Assembly: GCA_964653025.1 (NCBI GenBank)
Contig: CAZZBZ010000018.1
Coordinates: forward strand, 1-52,656
DNA: 52,656 nucleotides
Reading direction: 5' to 3'
Origin: JABWAM01 sp964653025
GTDB lineage: Bacteria; Verrucomicrobiota; Verrucomicrobiia; JABWAM01
In this document: positions 1 to 8,754 of the stretch, in pieces
Layout of the letters: the number at the start of each line of letters is the position of its first letter
Position numbering within the stretch: position 1 is the stretch's first letter
Notes under the pieces: model-generated
The model's input: the letters and a program-made list of their open reading frames with translations, nothing else
Told to the model about the DNA's origin: nothing
Databases searched by the model: none
Program-made: the position numbers and the translations under genes

Positions 1-66
1 CGCCGAGTACCCATGTGATGGCCACCGTCTTTGTATCGAGAAATCCGTCGGGGATGTGCATGGGGG

Positions 67-513
67 CTAGTGCGAGAGGCTGCGTCCGGTCGCGGTCACC
101 GTCAGTTTCCCGTGCTTCACGCCGCGGGTGGTGATGAGGTGGTCGGCGAGGTGGCGGAGTTGGCCGGCGCGCCCCCGCACGACGAGGACCTCGAGGCAGT
201 GGTCGTGGTCCATGTGGACGTGGAGGGTGGAGATGATCTCGCCGCAGTGGTCGTGCTGGATGTGGGTGAGCGCCTCCTGCAGGTGGTGGTGATGGTGATC
301 GTAGACGAGGGTGATGGTGCCAACGACCTGTCCGGTGCTCTTTTCGGCGTCGTGCTCAACGAGGCGATTGCGCACGAGTTCGGCGATGGCCTGGGAGCGG
401 TTCTCCTGGCCGCGGGATTTCGCCATGGCATCGAGCTGCCGGAGCAGCCCTCGCGGCATGGTGGCGCTGAAGCGGGAAAGCGGCTCGCGGGGGGCATGGG
501 GATGCGTGTGCAT
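67..513 (-). CDS. nikR: NikR-like nickel-responsive transcriptional regulator
   Basis: This 148-residue protein matches NikR over its whole length. An N-terminal ribbon-helix-helix DNA-binding segment (about residues 12-52, RFSATMPRGLLRQLD) is followed by a C-terminal ACT-like metal-binding domain. In the motif TLHVHMDHDHCLE the residues H98, H100 and C106 align with the E. coli NikR nickel ligands H87, H89 and C95, and H87 aligns with H76. NikR proteins repress nickel uptake when nickel is bound. No Nik transporter or urease gene is nearby. The adjacent upstream gene encodes an OprB-type porin, which could be a target, but that is inference. The start at 513 has no clear ribosome binding site; an internal ATG at 459 would cut into the DNA-binding domain. 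Other metals or an NikR paralogue remain possible. Confidence 0.88.
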   Translation of the reverse strand: MHTHPHAPREPLSRFSATMPRGLLRQLDAMAKSRGQENRSQAIAELVRNRLVEHDAEKSTGQVVGTITLVYDHHHHHLQEALTHIQHDHCGEIISTLHVHMDHDHCLEVLVVRGRAGQLRHLADHLITTRGVKHGKLTVTATGRSLSH

Positions 514-601
514 GGGGTCAGGTCAGGTTCTTTCGGTGTGGGGTGAAGAGACGTTCGGCTCCTGGCATGGAGCGAGGCACTTGGGGCGCTCGTTCATCGA
601 T

Positions 602-2056
602 CTAGAATGAGACCGTCGTCCGCAGGCCGACCACCACGGCGTCTTCCAGCGCTTTCGATCCGCCCGGATGGAAGATGTATTGGAAGTCCGGCTGCAACGA
701 CCACCATGGCGCCAACGCGACCCGGTAGGTGGCCTCCAGCGACATTTCGTAATCCGGAACGGGGCCCTCCGCCAGGTGGTTGGGCGTGCCGCCCAACGCG
801 ACGATGGTGTTCGCGTCACGCTGGGCGCGGCGCAGGCTGTCGCTGACGCGGCAGTAGTTGATCGCCACGCCGCAAACATCGTTTTCGCGCGTGGGGATGG
901 CGCCTTTGTAGGCCAGGCCGCCGGCAGCATAGAAGTCCATCGAGTTGCAGTCGTCGCCCATCCACGGCGCGACGCGCGCGTAAAGCCCCAGCCCTTCATC
1001 CAGGCCCTTCTTTTCGCGGAAGAGCATCTGGTCAATATTGAAGAAGACGCCGCCGTTGCCGTGACAGTTTCGCGGCACGCCGCGGGAGGCCAGGCCCGAC
1101 AGCGTGCCGTCGTCCTCGAGACTCAGGCCGTCGCTGTCCAGGGAAAGGTGATCGAACCGGGCGCTGTGGTACCACCCTCCCAGTTTGTAAGTGCCGGGCA
1201 GGCCCCTGGATTCTTTCTCATGGTTCAGACGATAGGCCACCTCCACGATCGCCAGGACGCCTTCGCCGTCGCCCCAATGAAAATCCGTCCCGTTCCGGTT
1301 GATGCCGTCTTGATCGCACACGTCGCCCTCGACCGCCGCGGCGAGGAGGTCGAGTTGTTCGATCGGCGTCCACTTCACGCGCCCGCCGAGTCCGGCGACC
1401 GGATACGCCGTGCCGCCGCTGGGGATCGTGGCCGACATGAAGGCCGGCCAACCGCACGTGCCGCTCAGGAACAGGCATCCATATTCGCTGCACAAGAACT
1501 CCTCGTCCAGGGCAACCTGGCCGCCGCGGAAGGAAAGCCTGCCGTCAAAGAATCCCTGCTCCATCCACAGCTCGTAGAGTCGGGCTGTATCGTAGGCCGA
1601 GATATTGCTCGGTTCCAGGAACGCCGTGCCGGTCATCCCGGCAATGTCGTTGTGGCTGTTCGGCTCCGTGCCCTCGATCCACAGGCCGCTGACGTGGAAC
1701 GCGCCCCCTTTCCAGCCGCCGGCCTTCTCAATGTCCAGGTTCACGTCCGACCGCAGCAACCCCTGGTAAAGCTCACCCCTGCGCACGCCGCCCTGCACGT
1801 TGGCCAGAACCTCGCCAATGTAAATCGTCTCAAACTCCAGCCCCTTCTCCGCCAGCCGCGTCCTCGTGCCGCCCCAGCTGCCCGTCAGCGTCTCGCGTTC
1901 CCAGGGCGACTCAGGGGTGTCCGCGCTCGCTTCGGCACAGGCGGACGAGATGGATGTTCCTTTCTCCTCTGCCGCAACGAGATGGAGAGACAGAAATGAC
2001 GCAAGGATTGCAGCGGCCAACCCGCGTATGGGTATTCTGAAAACTGAAAGTCTCAT
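602..2056 (-). CDS. OprB-family carbohydrate-selective porin-like outer membrane protein
   Basis: The 484-residue product starts with a signal peptide (basic MRLSVFRIPIR, a hydrophobic stretch, then AAEEKG), followed by WERETLTGSWGGTRTRLAEKG, a hallmark of OprB-type porins. It ends in TTVSF, a C-terminal phenylalanine typical of BamA-assembled outer-membrane barrels. Repeated amphipathic strands with aromatic ends run through the protein. The reading frame is open further upstream to 2203, but the ATG at 2056 is chosen because it begins the signal peptide. OprB proteins form diffusion channels for sugars; homologues in other phyla can carry other solutes. The nikR gene lies 88 bases downstream, so a metal-linked role is possible but unproven. 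The region just upstream is AT-rich and probably carries the promoter. Confidence 0.85.
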   Translation of the reverse strand: MRLSVFRIPIRGLAAAILASFLSLHLVAAEEKGTSISSACAEASADTPESPWERETLTGSWGGTRTRLAEKGLEFETIYIGEVLANVQGGVRRGELYQGLLRSDVNLDIEKAGGWKGGAFHVSGLWIEGTEPNSHNDIAGMTGTAFLEPSNISAYDTARLYELWMEQGFFDGRLSFRGGQVALDEEFLCSEYGCLFLSGTCGWPAFMSATIPSGGTAYPVAGLGGRVKWTPIEQLDLLAAAVEGDVCDQDGINRNGTDFHWGDGEGVLAIVEVAYRLNHEKESRGLPGTYKLGGWYHSARFDHLSLDSDGLSLEDDGTLSGLASRGVPRNCHGNGGVFFNIDQMLFREKKGLDEGLGLYARVAPWMGDDCNSMDFYAAGGLAYKGAIPTRENDVCGVAINYCRVSDSLRRAQRDANTIVALGGTPNHLAEGPVPDYEMSLEATYRVALAPWWSLQPDFQYIFHPGGSKALEDAVVVGLRTTVSF

Positions 2057-2159
2057 ATTACGATTTAAATATTTTGTAACACCAGTTCCGTGGTGTGTCA
2101 AGCGCGAATGCGCGGAGACTCCACAGAGGGGACGGGGAAATGGAGGCTGCCTCTGGGGA

Positions 2160-2774
2160 CTACTTCGCCGTGCGGTGTGGCGGGGCGGGGGAAGCAGGCG
2201 CAAACTGCTCGCGGAAGACGAGTGCGGCGGAGTTCAGGCAGTAGCGGAGGTGCGTGGGCGCCGGGCCGTCGTCGAAGACATGGCCGAGGTGGGCGTCGCA
2301 GCGGGCGCAGAGGATCTCGGTTCGGGCCATCCCGTGGCCCATGTCCCGGTGCTCACGGATGTTCTCCTTCGCGAACGGCTGGAAGAAGCTTGGCCAGCCG
2401 GTTCCTGAATCGAACTTGGAATCCGCCGAGAAGAGGGGAAGGTCGCAGCAGACGCAGAAATATAGCCCCGGCTTCTTGTGATCGTGGAACGCCCCGCAGA
2501 AGGGGCGCTCGGTCCCCTTGCCGCGCGTCACCCGGTACGGCTCGGGATTGAGGCGACGCTGCCACTCGTCCTCTTCCAGGATGACCTTCTCGACCGTCGA
2601 GGGCGTCGCGGGGCGCCCGTCGGGGCCGAGGAGGCGAACGGTGACGGTCGGGGGAGGCATGGTGGGGAAGGGTTTCTTGCGCAGAGCTTTTGAAGAGCAG
2701 GCGTCAAAGGTGATCCCGGCGATGGCGGCAAGGGCGCATCCTACCGCGAGTTCCAGGCACCATCGGAGATTCAT
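2160..2774 (-). CDS. msrB: Peptide-methionine (R)-S-oxide reductase MsrB, exported form
   Basis: The 204-residue product reduces the R-epimer of oxidised methionine in proteins. Two CxxC pairs that bind structural zinc are visible (C107/C110 and C156/C159). The catalytic cysteine is C179 in RYCLNSAAL, the MsrB signature. C93 in ERPFCG may be the resolving cysteine. The N-terminus has a hydrophobic segment followed by a cysteine (about residues 8-26), so the enzyme is probably exported; the sequence before that cysteine is a poor lipobox, so lipidation is uncertain. The ATG at 2774 is chosen over an in-frame upstream extension because it begins the hydrophobic segment. The gene begins 16 bases after the msrA stop, so the two form an operon for envelope methionine repair. 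Confidence 0.93.
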   Translation of the reverse strand: MNLRWCLELAVGCALAAIAGITFDACSSKALRKKPFPTMPPPTVTVRLLGPDGRPATPSTVEKVILEEDEWQRRLNPEPYRVTRGKGTERPFCGAFHDHKKPGLYFCVCCDLPLFSADSKFDSGTGWPSFFQPFAKENIREHRDMGHGMARTEILCARCDAHLGHVFDDGPAPTHLRYCLNSAALVFREQFAPASPAPPHRTAK

Positions 2775-2790
2775 GGGGGAGGGCAGGATC

Positions 2791-3393
2791 TCATCGAGGG
2801 CATCGGGCCTGTCCCCGCTTCTCAAGATACTGCTGGTGGTATTCCTCCGCTCGGAAGAAGGGGCCGGCCGCCACGATTTGCGTGACGATCGGGCCCGTCA
2901 AAGTGCGAGTCCCCTCCAGCTTCCGTTTCGATTCCATCGCCGCCTTTTGCTGGGCCTCGCCATGGAAGAAGATCGCGGAGCGATACTGCGTCCCAAGGTC
3001 GGGTCCCTGGCGGTTGAGGGTGGTCGGATCGTGGCACTTCCAGAAGAGATCGAGGAGTTTCACATAGGTGACCCTCGAGGGGTCGAACTCGACGAGCACC
3101 GCCTCGGCGTGGCCGGTGCGCCCCGTGCAGACCTGTTCGTAGGTGGGGTTCTCCCCCACGCCCCCGGTATAGCCGACGGTGGTGCGGAGGACGCCGGGCA
3201 GGGCGCGGAAGTCGGCCTCCACGCCCCAAAAACAGCCGGCGGCAAAGGTGGCTTGCTCGGTTTTCACAGATTGTGTTTTCGGCGAGGAAAAAGGGGGGGA
3301 CGGCGCGGCATGGGTCGACGGGCACGGGACAAACACCGCGAGCGCGACCAACGCAAGCCAACCTGTCCTTGCAATCTCCATCGCAATCTCCAT
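2791..3393 (-). CDS. msrA: Peptide-methionine (S)-S-oxide reductase MsrA, exported form
   Basis: The 200-residue product carries the MsrA catalytic motif GCFWG, with the nucleophilic cysteine at about residue 54. Family segments GYTGG, GHAEAVLVEFDP and the downstream LGTQYRS follow. MsrA reduces the S-epimer of methionine sulfoxide and so complements the MsrB encoded directly downstream. The N-terminus (MEIAMEIARTG, then a hydrophobic run ending around THAA) looks like a cleavable signal peptide, implying a periplasmic enzyme. Two tandem ATGs (3393 and 3381) are possible starts; the frame also stays open upstream to 3543, but that part lacks protein-like composition. The gene is divergent from the operon starting at 3602, with about 208 bases between them. 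Confidence 0.93.
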   Translation of the reverse strand: MEIAMEIARTGWLALVALAVFVPCPSTHAAPSPPFSSPKTQSVKTEQATFAAGCFWGVEADFRALPGVLRTTVGYTGGVGENPTYEQVCTGRTGHAEAVLVEFDPSRVTYVKLLDLFWKCHDPTTLNRQGPDLGTQYRSAIFFHGEAQQKAAMESKRKLEGTRTLTGPIVTQIVAAGPFFRAEEYHQQYLEKRGQARCPR

Positions 3394-3601
3394 CGGAATG
3401 CGGGGCAAGCTAAACCCGCTTCGGGAGGCTGTCAAAAGAGGCTCTTCTATTTTTGAACCGAATCTTTGGGACTGAGATTTTTCTCCCGTCGCGCAACTTC
3501 GCGGTGAGGACGGTGTTGAATCCCAATGTTGGCCCGACTGCAAGGACTCGCCGGTCGAAGACCGCCCCGCTTAGGACCGCGAAGATCGACCATCAGGAAC
3601 C

Positions 3602-3973
3602 ATGAACCCCCTCCCCCCAGACTGGAAAGAAGACGAGGTGCTCTGGAAGGCGCTCGGACGCGTACCACGCGCCCGCCCGCCTTCTAACTTCGTGGCGAGG
3701 GTCCAGGAGCGCCGCGACCAGGAAGCCCGGGAGCTCTCCCGCTCCTCCCTCCACCGAACTTCGGTCTTCGTCCGCGACTGGCTGACCCTGCCACGCTCCA
3801 CCCCCCGCTGGGTGGTCGCGGTCGCCGCCGCGGTCGCCTGCTTCACCATCGGGCTGTTCATCCAGCCCGCGGGCGGCACCGCTTCCGCGGTCCGGGGAGA
3901 ACTGGAAATCCTGGCGCGAAACCTCGATCTCATCCAGAACCTCGATGTGATCGAGCACCTCGATGAACTCTGA
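3602..3973 (+). CDS. Small single-TM protein, anti-sigma-factor-like
   Basis: The 123-residue protein has a charged N-terminal part, one predicted membrane helix at about residues 67-88 (RWVVAVAAAVACFTIGLFI) and a short acidic tail rich in leucine repeats. A ribosome binding site (AGGA) sits seven bases before the ATG. The arrangement of a cytosolic N-terminus, a single TM and a periplasmic tail, followed directly by a secreted SPEERQ-repeat protein, resembles anti-sigma factor modules. No sigma-factor gene is adjacent and no zinc anti-sigma motif is visible, so the role is a guess. Its stop overlaps the first possible ATG of the next gene, which suggests translational coupling. Confidence 0.7.
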   Translation: MNPLPPDWKEDEVLWKALGRVPRARPPSNFVARVQERRDQEARELSRSSLHRTSVFVRDWLTLPRSTPRWVVAVAAAVACFTIGLFIQPAGGTASAVRGELEILARNLDLIQNLDVIEHLDEL

Positions 3974-4778
3974 ACCTACCATGACCTCCTACCTCCCATC
4001 TCGTGCGACCGCACTCATCGCGGTCGCAGGCTGCCTCACCCTCGCCTGCATCGGCCCGCTCGCGGCCCAGGACCAACTCCCACCCACCTCGCCCTCGCCC
4101 GCAGCGCAGGGTGAGAAAAAAACGGGACTCACCCCGGAGCAACGCCAGAAGGCCCTCGCTTTCTTCGAGGAAAACAAAGGGCTGACGCCCGAGCAGCGCC
4201 AGAAGGCCCTTCAGGAGCAATCCTTCTTCAAAACTCTCAGCCAGGGGCAGCAGGAACGGATGCTGAAAAGGGCCGGGCAGCAACACAAGGAACAGGGCAC
4301 CCCCGGCGGAAAGGGTGGCCCCGGCGGCGGCATGGGCATGCCTCCCGAGATGCGCGCGAAGTTGGAAAAAATGAGTCCCGAGGAGCGCTCGCAGTTCATG
4401 CAGCAGGCCCAGAAGCGCCACCAGGAGATGCGAGATCGCTTTGAAAAGCTCAGCCCCGAGGAAAAAAATCAGGTCCAGGCCTTCCGCGAGAAGGCCGACA
4501 GCATGTCCCCGGAGCAGCGTCGTGAAGAGATGGCAAAGCTTCCCGTTTTTAAGGACATGACCTCCGAGCAGCGCCAGGCGTTCGAGGACCGGGTTCAAAA
4601 GCTCCAGAAGATGTCCCCCGAGCAGCGTGAGAAGGTGAAGAAAAACTTCGAGCGCTGGCAGAAGATGTCCCCCGAGGAGCGCCAGCAGTTTCGCGAAAAG
4701 TTCAAGGAGCGCCACGCCAGCGACCAGGGCGGCACGCCTTCAACCCCCGCCACCCCGGCCGCACCCCCACAGCCCTGA
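3963..4778 (+). CDS. Secreted DUF3106-like protein with SPEERQ repeats
   Basis: The 271-residue product has a signal peptide (hydrophobic run ending at LAAQDQ) and then at least six repeats built on [LM][ST]PE[QE]R[QR], interspersed with charged helix-forming sequence. That is the pattern of DUF3106-like and distantly Spy/CpxP-like periplasmic proteins. A glycine-rich linker (GGKGGPGGGMGMP) divides the repeats into two groups. The highly charged, lysine- and glutamate-rich sequence would form long helices. Two starts are possible: 3963, overlapping the previous stop, and 3981, which lies directly before the signal peptide. A chaperone or envelope-stress role is suggested only by the family resemblance. 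Confidence 0.72.
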   Translation: MNSEPTMTSYLPSRATALIAVAGCLTLACIGPLAAQDQLPPTSPSPAAQGEKKTGLTPEQRQKALAFFEENKGLTPEQRQKALQEQSFFKTLSQGQQERMLKRAGQQHKEQGTPGGKGGPGGGMGMPPEMRAKLEKMSPEERSQFMQQAQKRHQEMRDRFEKLSPEEKNQVQAFREKADSMSPEQRREEMAKLPVFKDMTSEQRQAFEDRVQKLQKMSPEQREKVKKNFERWQKMSPEERQQFREKFKERHASDQGGTPSTPATPAAPPQP

Positions 4779-4796
4779 ACGGGGTGCCTCCCCGCT

Positions 4797-4813
4797 GACT
4801 GCCGAGGGCACGA
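4797..4813 (+). repeat. 17-bp sequence shared with 50504-50520
   Basis: The sequence GACTGCCGAGGGCACGA occurs exactly here and again at 50504-50520. In both places it lies in an intergenic gap that also contains a copy of the three-way-junction repeat (R1 and R2). The two R copies are in opposite orientation relative to this tag. Confidence 0.6.
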
Positions 4814-4814
4814 T

Positions 4815-4873
4815 CCCGCGGCAGCGGGTTGCCTCTCCCTTGGCAGAAAGAGGAACGGGGTCGACGACCCCGT
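4815..4873. repeat. Two intergenic hairpins
   Basis: Two perfect hairpins lie in the gap between the DUF3106-like gene and the uracil-DNA glycosylase gene. The first is CCCGC/GCGGG with a 4-nt loop (4815-4828). The second is ACGGGGTC/GACCCCGT with a GAC loop (4855-4873). Neither is followed by a T-run, so they are not typical terminators. They resemble the other short-loop hairpin elements of the window. Confidence 0.55.
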
Positions 4874-4916
4874 CTACAGAAGAGGGATTCCGATCGTGGT
4901 GCGACCTCTGCTGTAG

Positions 4917-4976
4917 CCGCGGTCGAGCGGGGAGGCCGCGGAGAGGAAAGACGGACGGCGACACGCCGTCCCTCCA
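4917..4976 (-). repeat. Three-way-junction repeat, copy R1 (partial)
   Basis: Read on the minus strand this copy starts with the same block of about 30 bases as copies R2 (50570) and R3 (51383): GGAGGG, a perfect 8-bp hairpin GGACGGCG/CGCCGTCC with a 3-nt loop, then GTCTTTC. Its second half differs and lacks the GC-rich second hairpin, so it is a divergent or truncated copy. The surrounding gap (4779-5067) holds no gene. Confidence 0.7.
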
Positions 4977-5067
4977 ATCGCGAGTCAGCCCTCCGACCGG
5001 CCACGGTCGTTTTTCTTCCCTTTGGCAAAGGGGGTGTGCTAGCGTTTCGGCCCTTTCCAAAGGCCCC

Positions 5068-5952
5068 ATGACCGCACGGCGAGATCCCGACGCGATAATC
5101 AGCACTCTCCAGTTCCTCGAACAGGAACGGGCGAAGGGCGTGCGCTTCTTGCGACTCGATCCCTCTCTCATCGGAGAATGGGAGGAAATCTCCGCGCAAC
5201 TCGCAAAGGGCAATCCCATCCCCGCCACGGCCGCCCCCTCGCGACCCATCCCCTCCCATTCCCCCGCATCCGCGCCTGCATCCACGCCCCCCCGGACCTC
5301 GAAGGATCCCGCGAAGCGGAAGGCGTTTGAAGCCTTGCGCGCGAAGGCCCTCGCTTGCGAGAAGTGCCCGCACCTCGTGCGTTTTCGCAAGCAGGTCGTC
5401 TTCGGCGTGGGCAACCCGGACGCCGAACTGATGTTCGTCGGCGAGGCTCCCGGGGCCGATGAAGACCGCCTGGGCGAGCCGTTCGTGGGCCGGGCGGGCC
5501 AACTTCTCACGAAACTGATCCAGACAATGGGCCTCGATCGCGGGGAGATCTACATCGGGAACGTCCTCAAGTGCCGCCCCGACGTGGACACCCCGACGGG
5601 CAACCGCAAGCCGACCCCCGAGGAAATGGCCACCTGCCTCCCGTGGTTGCGTGAGCAGATCAAGCTGATCGCCCCGCGCGTGCTCGTGGCGCTTGGGGAC
5701 ACGGCGGTGAAGGGGCTCTGCCCCGACCTCACCCTGGGAATTACCCGCTTGCGGGGAAAGTGGCTGGATTTCTCAGGCATCCCACTGATGCCCACCTTCC
5801 ACCCGTCCTATCTGCTCCATAATCCCGCGCCGGCGATCAAGCGCCATTGCTGGGAGGACATGCTCGCCGTGCTCGAGAAACTCCAGCGCCCCATCAGCGA
5901 GAAACAGCGGGGATTCTTCCTCTCCGCGATCGCTCCCCGCGGGGAGCCATGA
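5068..5952 (+). CDS. Family 4/5-type uracil-DNA glycosylase (Fe-S)
   Basis: The 294-residue protein removes uracil from DNA as the first step of base excision repair. Motif A GEAPGADED (about residues 125-133) and the C-terminal HPSYLLHNP motif (about 245) are those of family 4 and related uracil-DNA glycosylases. Four cysteines fit a 4Fe-4S cluster: C97 and C100 (CEKC), C169 (KCRP) and C190. The spacing between the last pair is longer than usual because of an insert around DVDTPTG. An N-terminal proline- and alanine-rich stretch (residues 50-80) links a short leading domain to the catalytic core, as in many bacterial homologues. The ATG at 5068 is used; the frame is open upstream only through repeat sequence. 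The next gene starts 25 bases downstream. Confidence 0.9.
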   Translation: MTARRDPDAIISTLQFLEQERAKGVRFLRLDPSLIGEWEEISAQLAKGNPIPATAAPSRPIPSHSPASAPASTPPRTSKDPAKRKAFEALRAKALACEKCPHLVRFRKQVVFGVGNPDAELMFVGEAPGADEDRLGEPFVGRAGQLLTKLIQTMGLDRGEIYIGNVLKCRPDVDTPTGNRKPTPEEMATCLPWLREQIKLIAPRVLVALGDTAVKGLCPDLTLGITRLRGKWLDFSGIPLMPTFHPSYLLHNPAPAIKRHCWEDMLAVLEKLQRPISEKQRGFFLSAIAPRGEP

Positions 5953-5977
5953 ACCAGGCCACCCTCCCCTTTCACGC

Positions 5978-8731
5978 ATGAACCCCTCCGAAGGCTTCCG
6001 CCCCCGTTTCCTCCGCGGTATCGCACTCGCGGTAGCCCGCCTCGCATGGCCGATCGTCCTGGCCAGCATCGCCCTCGCAGCGGTCTCTGCGTGGATCACC
6101 GTGAAGGGTCTCGTCTTCACCAGCAACCCGAACGACCTTCTCCAGTCCGGCGCCCGCTACCACCGACTCTACCTCGAGTACACGCGCGAGTTCCGCTCCG
6201 AGGAGGACTACATCCTCGTCGTCGCCGGCCCTTCCTTCGAGCGCAACCGCGACTGCGTGGAGTTTCTCGCCGGGAAGCTCCGCGAACGATCCGATCTCTT
6301 CCGTAAAATTTTCTATCGCATCGATTTCGGCGATCTCCTCGACCGCGGCCTGCTCTTCCTCGAGACGGAGCAACTCGCCGACATCGAAAAGCAGATGGCC
6401 AAGCAGATCGGAAGCTCGATCGGCGCCATGGGCAAGCAGCGCACTGTGGACCTCACCGGCCTGCTCACCGAGGCCGCCGTTCGCCTTGATCCCAAAAACC
6501 TGCGCAAGAACAAGGACGAGGAAGGCCTGGACAAGTTCGCCAACGAGTTCGTCCAGAGCCTCGAGGTGCTCGCCGACCGCCTCGAGGGAAAGAAAGTTCT
6601 CAAGACGGTAAGCTTCGGCAACTTCCTCGCCGAGAAGGCCGAGTTCGCCGACATGCAGCACCAGCAGGCGATCAACGAGTACATCGCCTTCGAGGACGGG
6701 AAGATCCTCCTGCTCATGGTCCCCTCCCCCAACCTCGAGGCGAGCTTCGGCGGACACGATGTCGCCATCAAGCCGCTGCGGGCCCTCATCGCCGAGGCGC
6801 AGGGAAAGTTCCCGGGGATTGAGGTCGGCCTCACCGGCGAACCCGCCCTGAGCGAGGATGAGTCCATCGCCAGCACCCGCGACACGACGATCGCCTCGAT
6901 TGTCACCTTCATCCTGATCGCGGGGCTCTTCGGGTACTCCTACCGCGAGTTCTCCCGCCCGGCGTTGGCGATCGGCGTCCTCGTCGTGGCCGTGTGCTGG
7001 ACGATGGGCTTCACCACCCTCGGCGTGGGGCGGCTCAACATCCTGAGTATCACCTTCATCCCGATGATCCTCGGGCTGGGAATCGACTTCGGCATCCAGA
7101 TCCTCGGCCGCTACGAGGAAGAGTTGCCGCACGCGCCGGATATCGTCACCGCCATCGCCAACACCCTCAGCCACACAGGCAACGCGATCCTGACCGGCGG
7201 GACCACCACGGCGCTCGCGTTCTACACGATGTGCTTCAACCAGTTCACCGGCCTGCGCGAGATGGGGCTCATCAGCGGCACCGGCATCTTGCTCTGCATG
7301 GGTGCCAACCTCACCCTGCTCCCCGCCCTGCTCTACCTCCGCGATCGCAAGGGCTGGGCAACCCGCCAGGTGCCGGTGAGCCAGCAATACGAGAAGCACC
7401 ACCTCTTCGACCGCATCGTGCTCGATCACGCGGGTTCCGTGATCGTGATCGCCACGGCAATCACCCTGCTCGCCGTTCTCGCCGTCCCGCTCACCGGCTT
7501 CGATTACAACCTCCTCAAGCTCCAGAACCCGACGCTCGAGTCGGTGAAGTTCGAGCGCAAACTCATCGACTCGAAGGGCTCCCACTCCGTGATCTTCGCC
7601 GCCTCCCTTTGCAAGGACCTCGCCGAGGCGACCGATCGCGCCGCGCGCTTCCGTCAGCAGCCCTCCGTCCAGAACGTCCTCAGCCTTACCGAGATCGTTC
7701 CCAGCGACCAGGTGCGCAAACTCGAGATCATCAAGCGTATCAAGCGCCACTTGGAGTCGGTCCACATCCCAAAATCCGGCGACCGCATCGACGTGGCCGA
7801 AAACGTTCGCGTGATCCGCCTCCTCAGCGTGAACTGCGAGAAAACCTGGAAACTCGCCCGCCATTGGGGTTCCAAAGGACAAAGGGAGGGCGCCGACGAG
7901 TTTTTTGGAAAGCTCACCCGCGCCATGGACCGTGCCCTCGCGGTACTCGAGAAAATGGATCAGGCCAAGGCCGAGACCGTCCTCGGTGCCTATCAGGCTC
8001 AAATTTTCGGCGAACTCAGACAGAACCTCGAATTCCTCAAGCGCCAGAAGGTGGATCGCCAGATCACCGTCGAGGATCTCCCGAAGAGCATGAAGGACCA
8101 GTTCATCGGCCGCTCGGGCCGTATCCTCCTCCAAATCTACCCGCGAGAGGACATCTGGGACCGCGACCCGCTCGACCGTTTCGTGCGCGATCTCCGCCGC
8201 GTGGACCCCGACATCACCGGCACCCCCGTCCAGAACTATGAGTACATCGAACTCCTGAAGACCAGCTACGAGCAGGCCGGGCTCTACGCGTTCGGGATGA
8301 TCGTCTTCCTGGTTTTCCTCCACTTCCGCAGCCTCAAGTACAGTCTCATCACTCTCCTCCCGCTCTTCCTTGGAATCCTATGGACGGTCGGGCTCATGCC
8401 GCTTGTGGGCCTTCCCTTCAACCCCGCCAATATCGTCACCCTTCCCCTCATCATCGGGATCGGGGTGGCTTACGGCGTTTACGCGGTGGATCGCTACCGG
8501 GAAAGCAGCTCTCCCGCGCTCTTCTCGACAAGCACTGGCAAGGCCATCCTCTTGTCCGCGCTCACGACCATCTTCGGGTTCGGGACCCTGGCCTTCGCCA
8601 CCCACCGGGGGATCTCCAGCCTCGGCCTGCTCATGACCCTCGGCGTGGGGCTCTGCATGGCCACCTCGCTCTACGTCTGTCCTGCCGTGCTCAAGGTCTT
8701 CGGCCGCCGCAGCATGAAAATCCAATCGTAG
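5978..8731 (+). CDS. RND/MMPL-family transporter, HpnN-like
   Basis: The 917-residue protein has the two-fold RND layout. There is an N-terminal membrane helix (about residues 20-45), a large soluble domain, a cluster of helices (about 305-460), then a second soluble domain and a second cluster (about 765-910). It resembles the hopanoid-associated RND protein HpnN and other MMPL lipid exporters. These proteins move lipids or hydrophobic molecules from the inner to the outer membrane. No hopanoid cyclase is visible. A squalene/phytoene-synthase family gene lies about 38 kb away, which is too far to infer linkage. The gene sits between the glycosylase gene and rfbA with short gaps, so it could be cotranscribed with either. 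Substrate unknown. Confidence 0.82.
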   Translation: MNPSEGFRPRFLRGIALAVARLAWPIVLASIALAAVSAWITVKGLVFTSNPNDLLQSGARYHRLYLEYTREFRSEEDYILVVAGPSFERNRDCVEFLAGKLRERSDLFRKIFYRIDFGDLLDRGLLFLETEQLADIEKQMAKQIGSSIGAMGKQRTVDLTGLLTEAAVRLDPKNLRKNKDEEGLDKFANEFVQSLEVLADRLEGKKVLKTVSFGNFLAEKAEFADMQHQQAINEYIAFEDGKILLLMVPSPNLEASFGGHDVAIKPLRALIAEAQGKFPGIEVGLTGEPALSEDESIASTRDTTIASIVTFILIAGLFGYSYREFSRPALAIGVLVVAVCWTMGFTTLGVGRLNILSITFIPMILGLGIDFGIQILGRYEEELPHAPDIVTAIANTLSHTGNAILTGGTTTALAFYTMCFNQFTGLREMGLISGTGILLCMGANLTLLPALLYLRDRKGWATRQVPVSQQYEKHHLFDRIVLDHAGSVIVIATAITLLAVLAVPLTGFDYNLLKLQNPTLESVKFERKLIDSKGSHSVIFAASLCKDLAEATDRAARFRQQPSVQNVLSLTEIVPSDQVRKLEIIKRIKRHLESVHIPKSGDRIDVAENVRVIRLLSVNCEKTWKLARHWGSKGQREGADEFFGKLTRAMDRALAVLEKMDQAKAETVLGAYQAQIFGELRQNLEFLKRQKVDRQITVEDLPKSMKDQFIGRSGRILLQIYPREDIWDRDPLDRFVRDLRRVDPDITGTPVQNYEYIELLKTSYEQAGLYAFGMIVFLVFLHFRSLKYSLITLLPLFLGILWTVGLMPLVGLPFNPANIVTLPLIIGIGVAYGVYAVDRYRESSSPALFSTSTGKAILLSALTTIFGFGTLAFATHRGISSLGLLMTLGVGLCMATSLYVCPAVLKVFGRRSMKIQS

Positions 8732-8754
8732 CGTGTCCCTCAAATCTCCCTCCC

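Noticed and set aside
1..66. Partial gene at the window start
   Set aside because: No frame with protein-like features could be supported in these bases.
668..1999. 443-residue plus-strand open frame over the porin gene
   Set aside because: Antisense of a gene with signal peptide and OprB motifs; no protein-like features.
5972..8323. 783-residue minus-strand open frame
   Set aside because: It is the antisense of the RND-family gene and has low-complexity Glu/Asp/Val composition; no motif was found.
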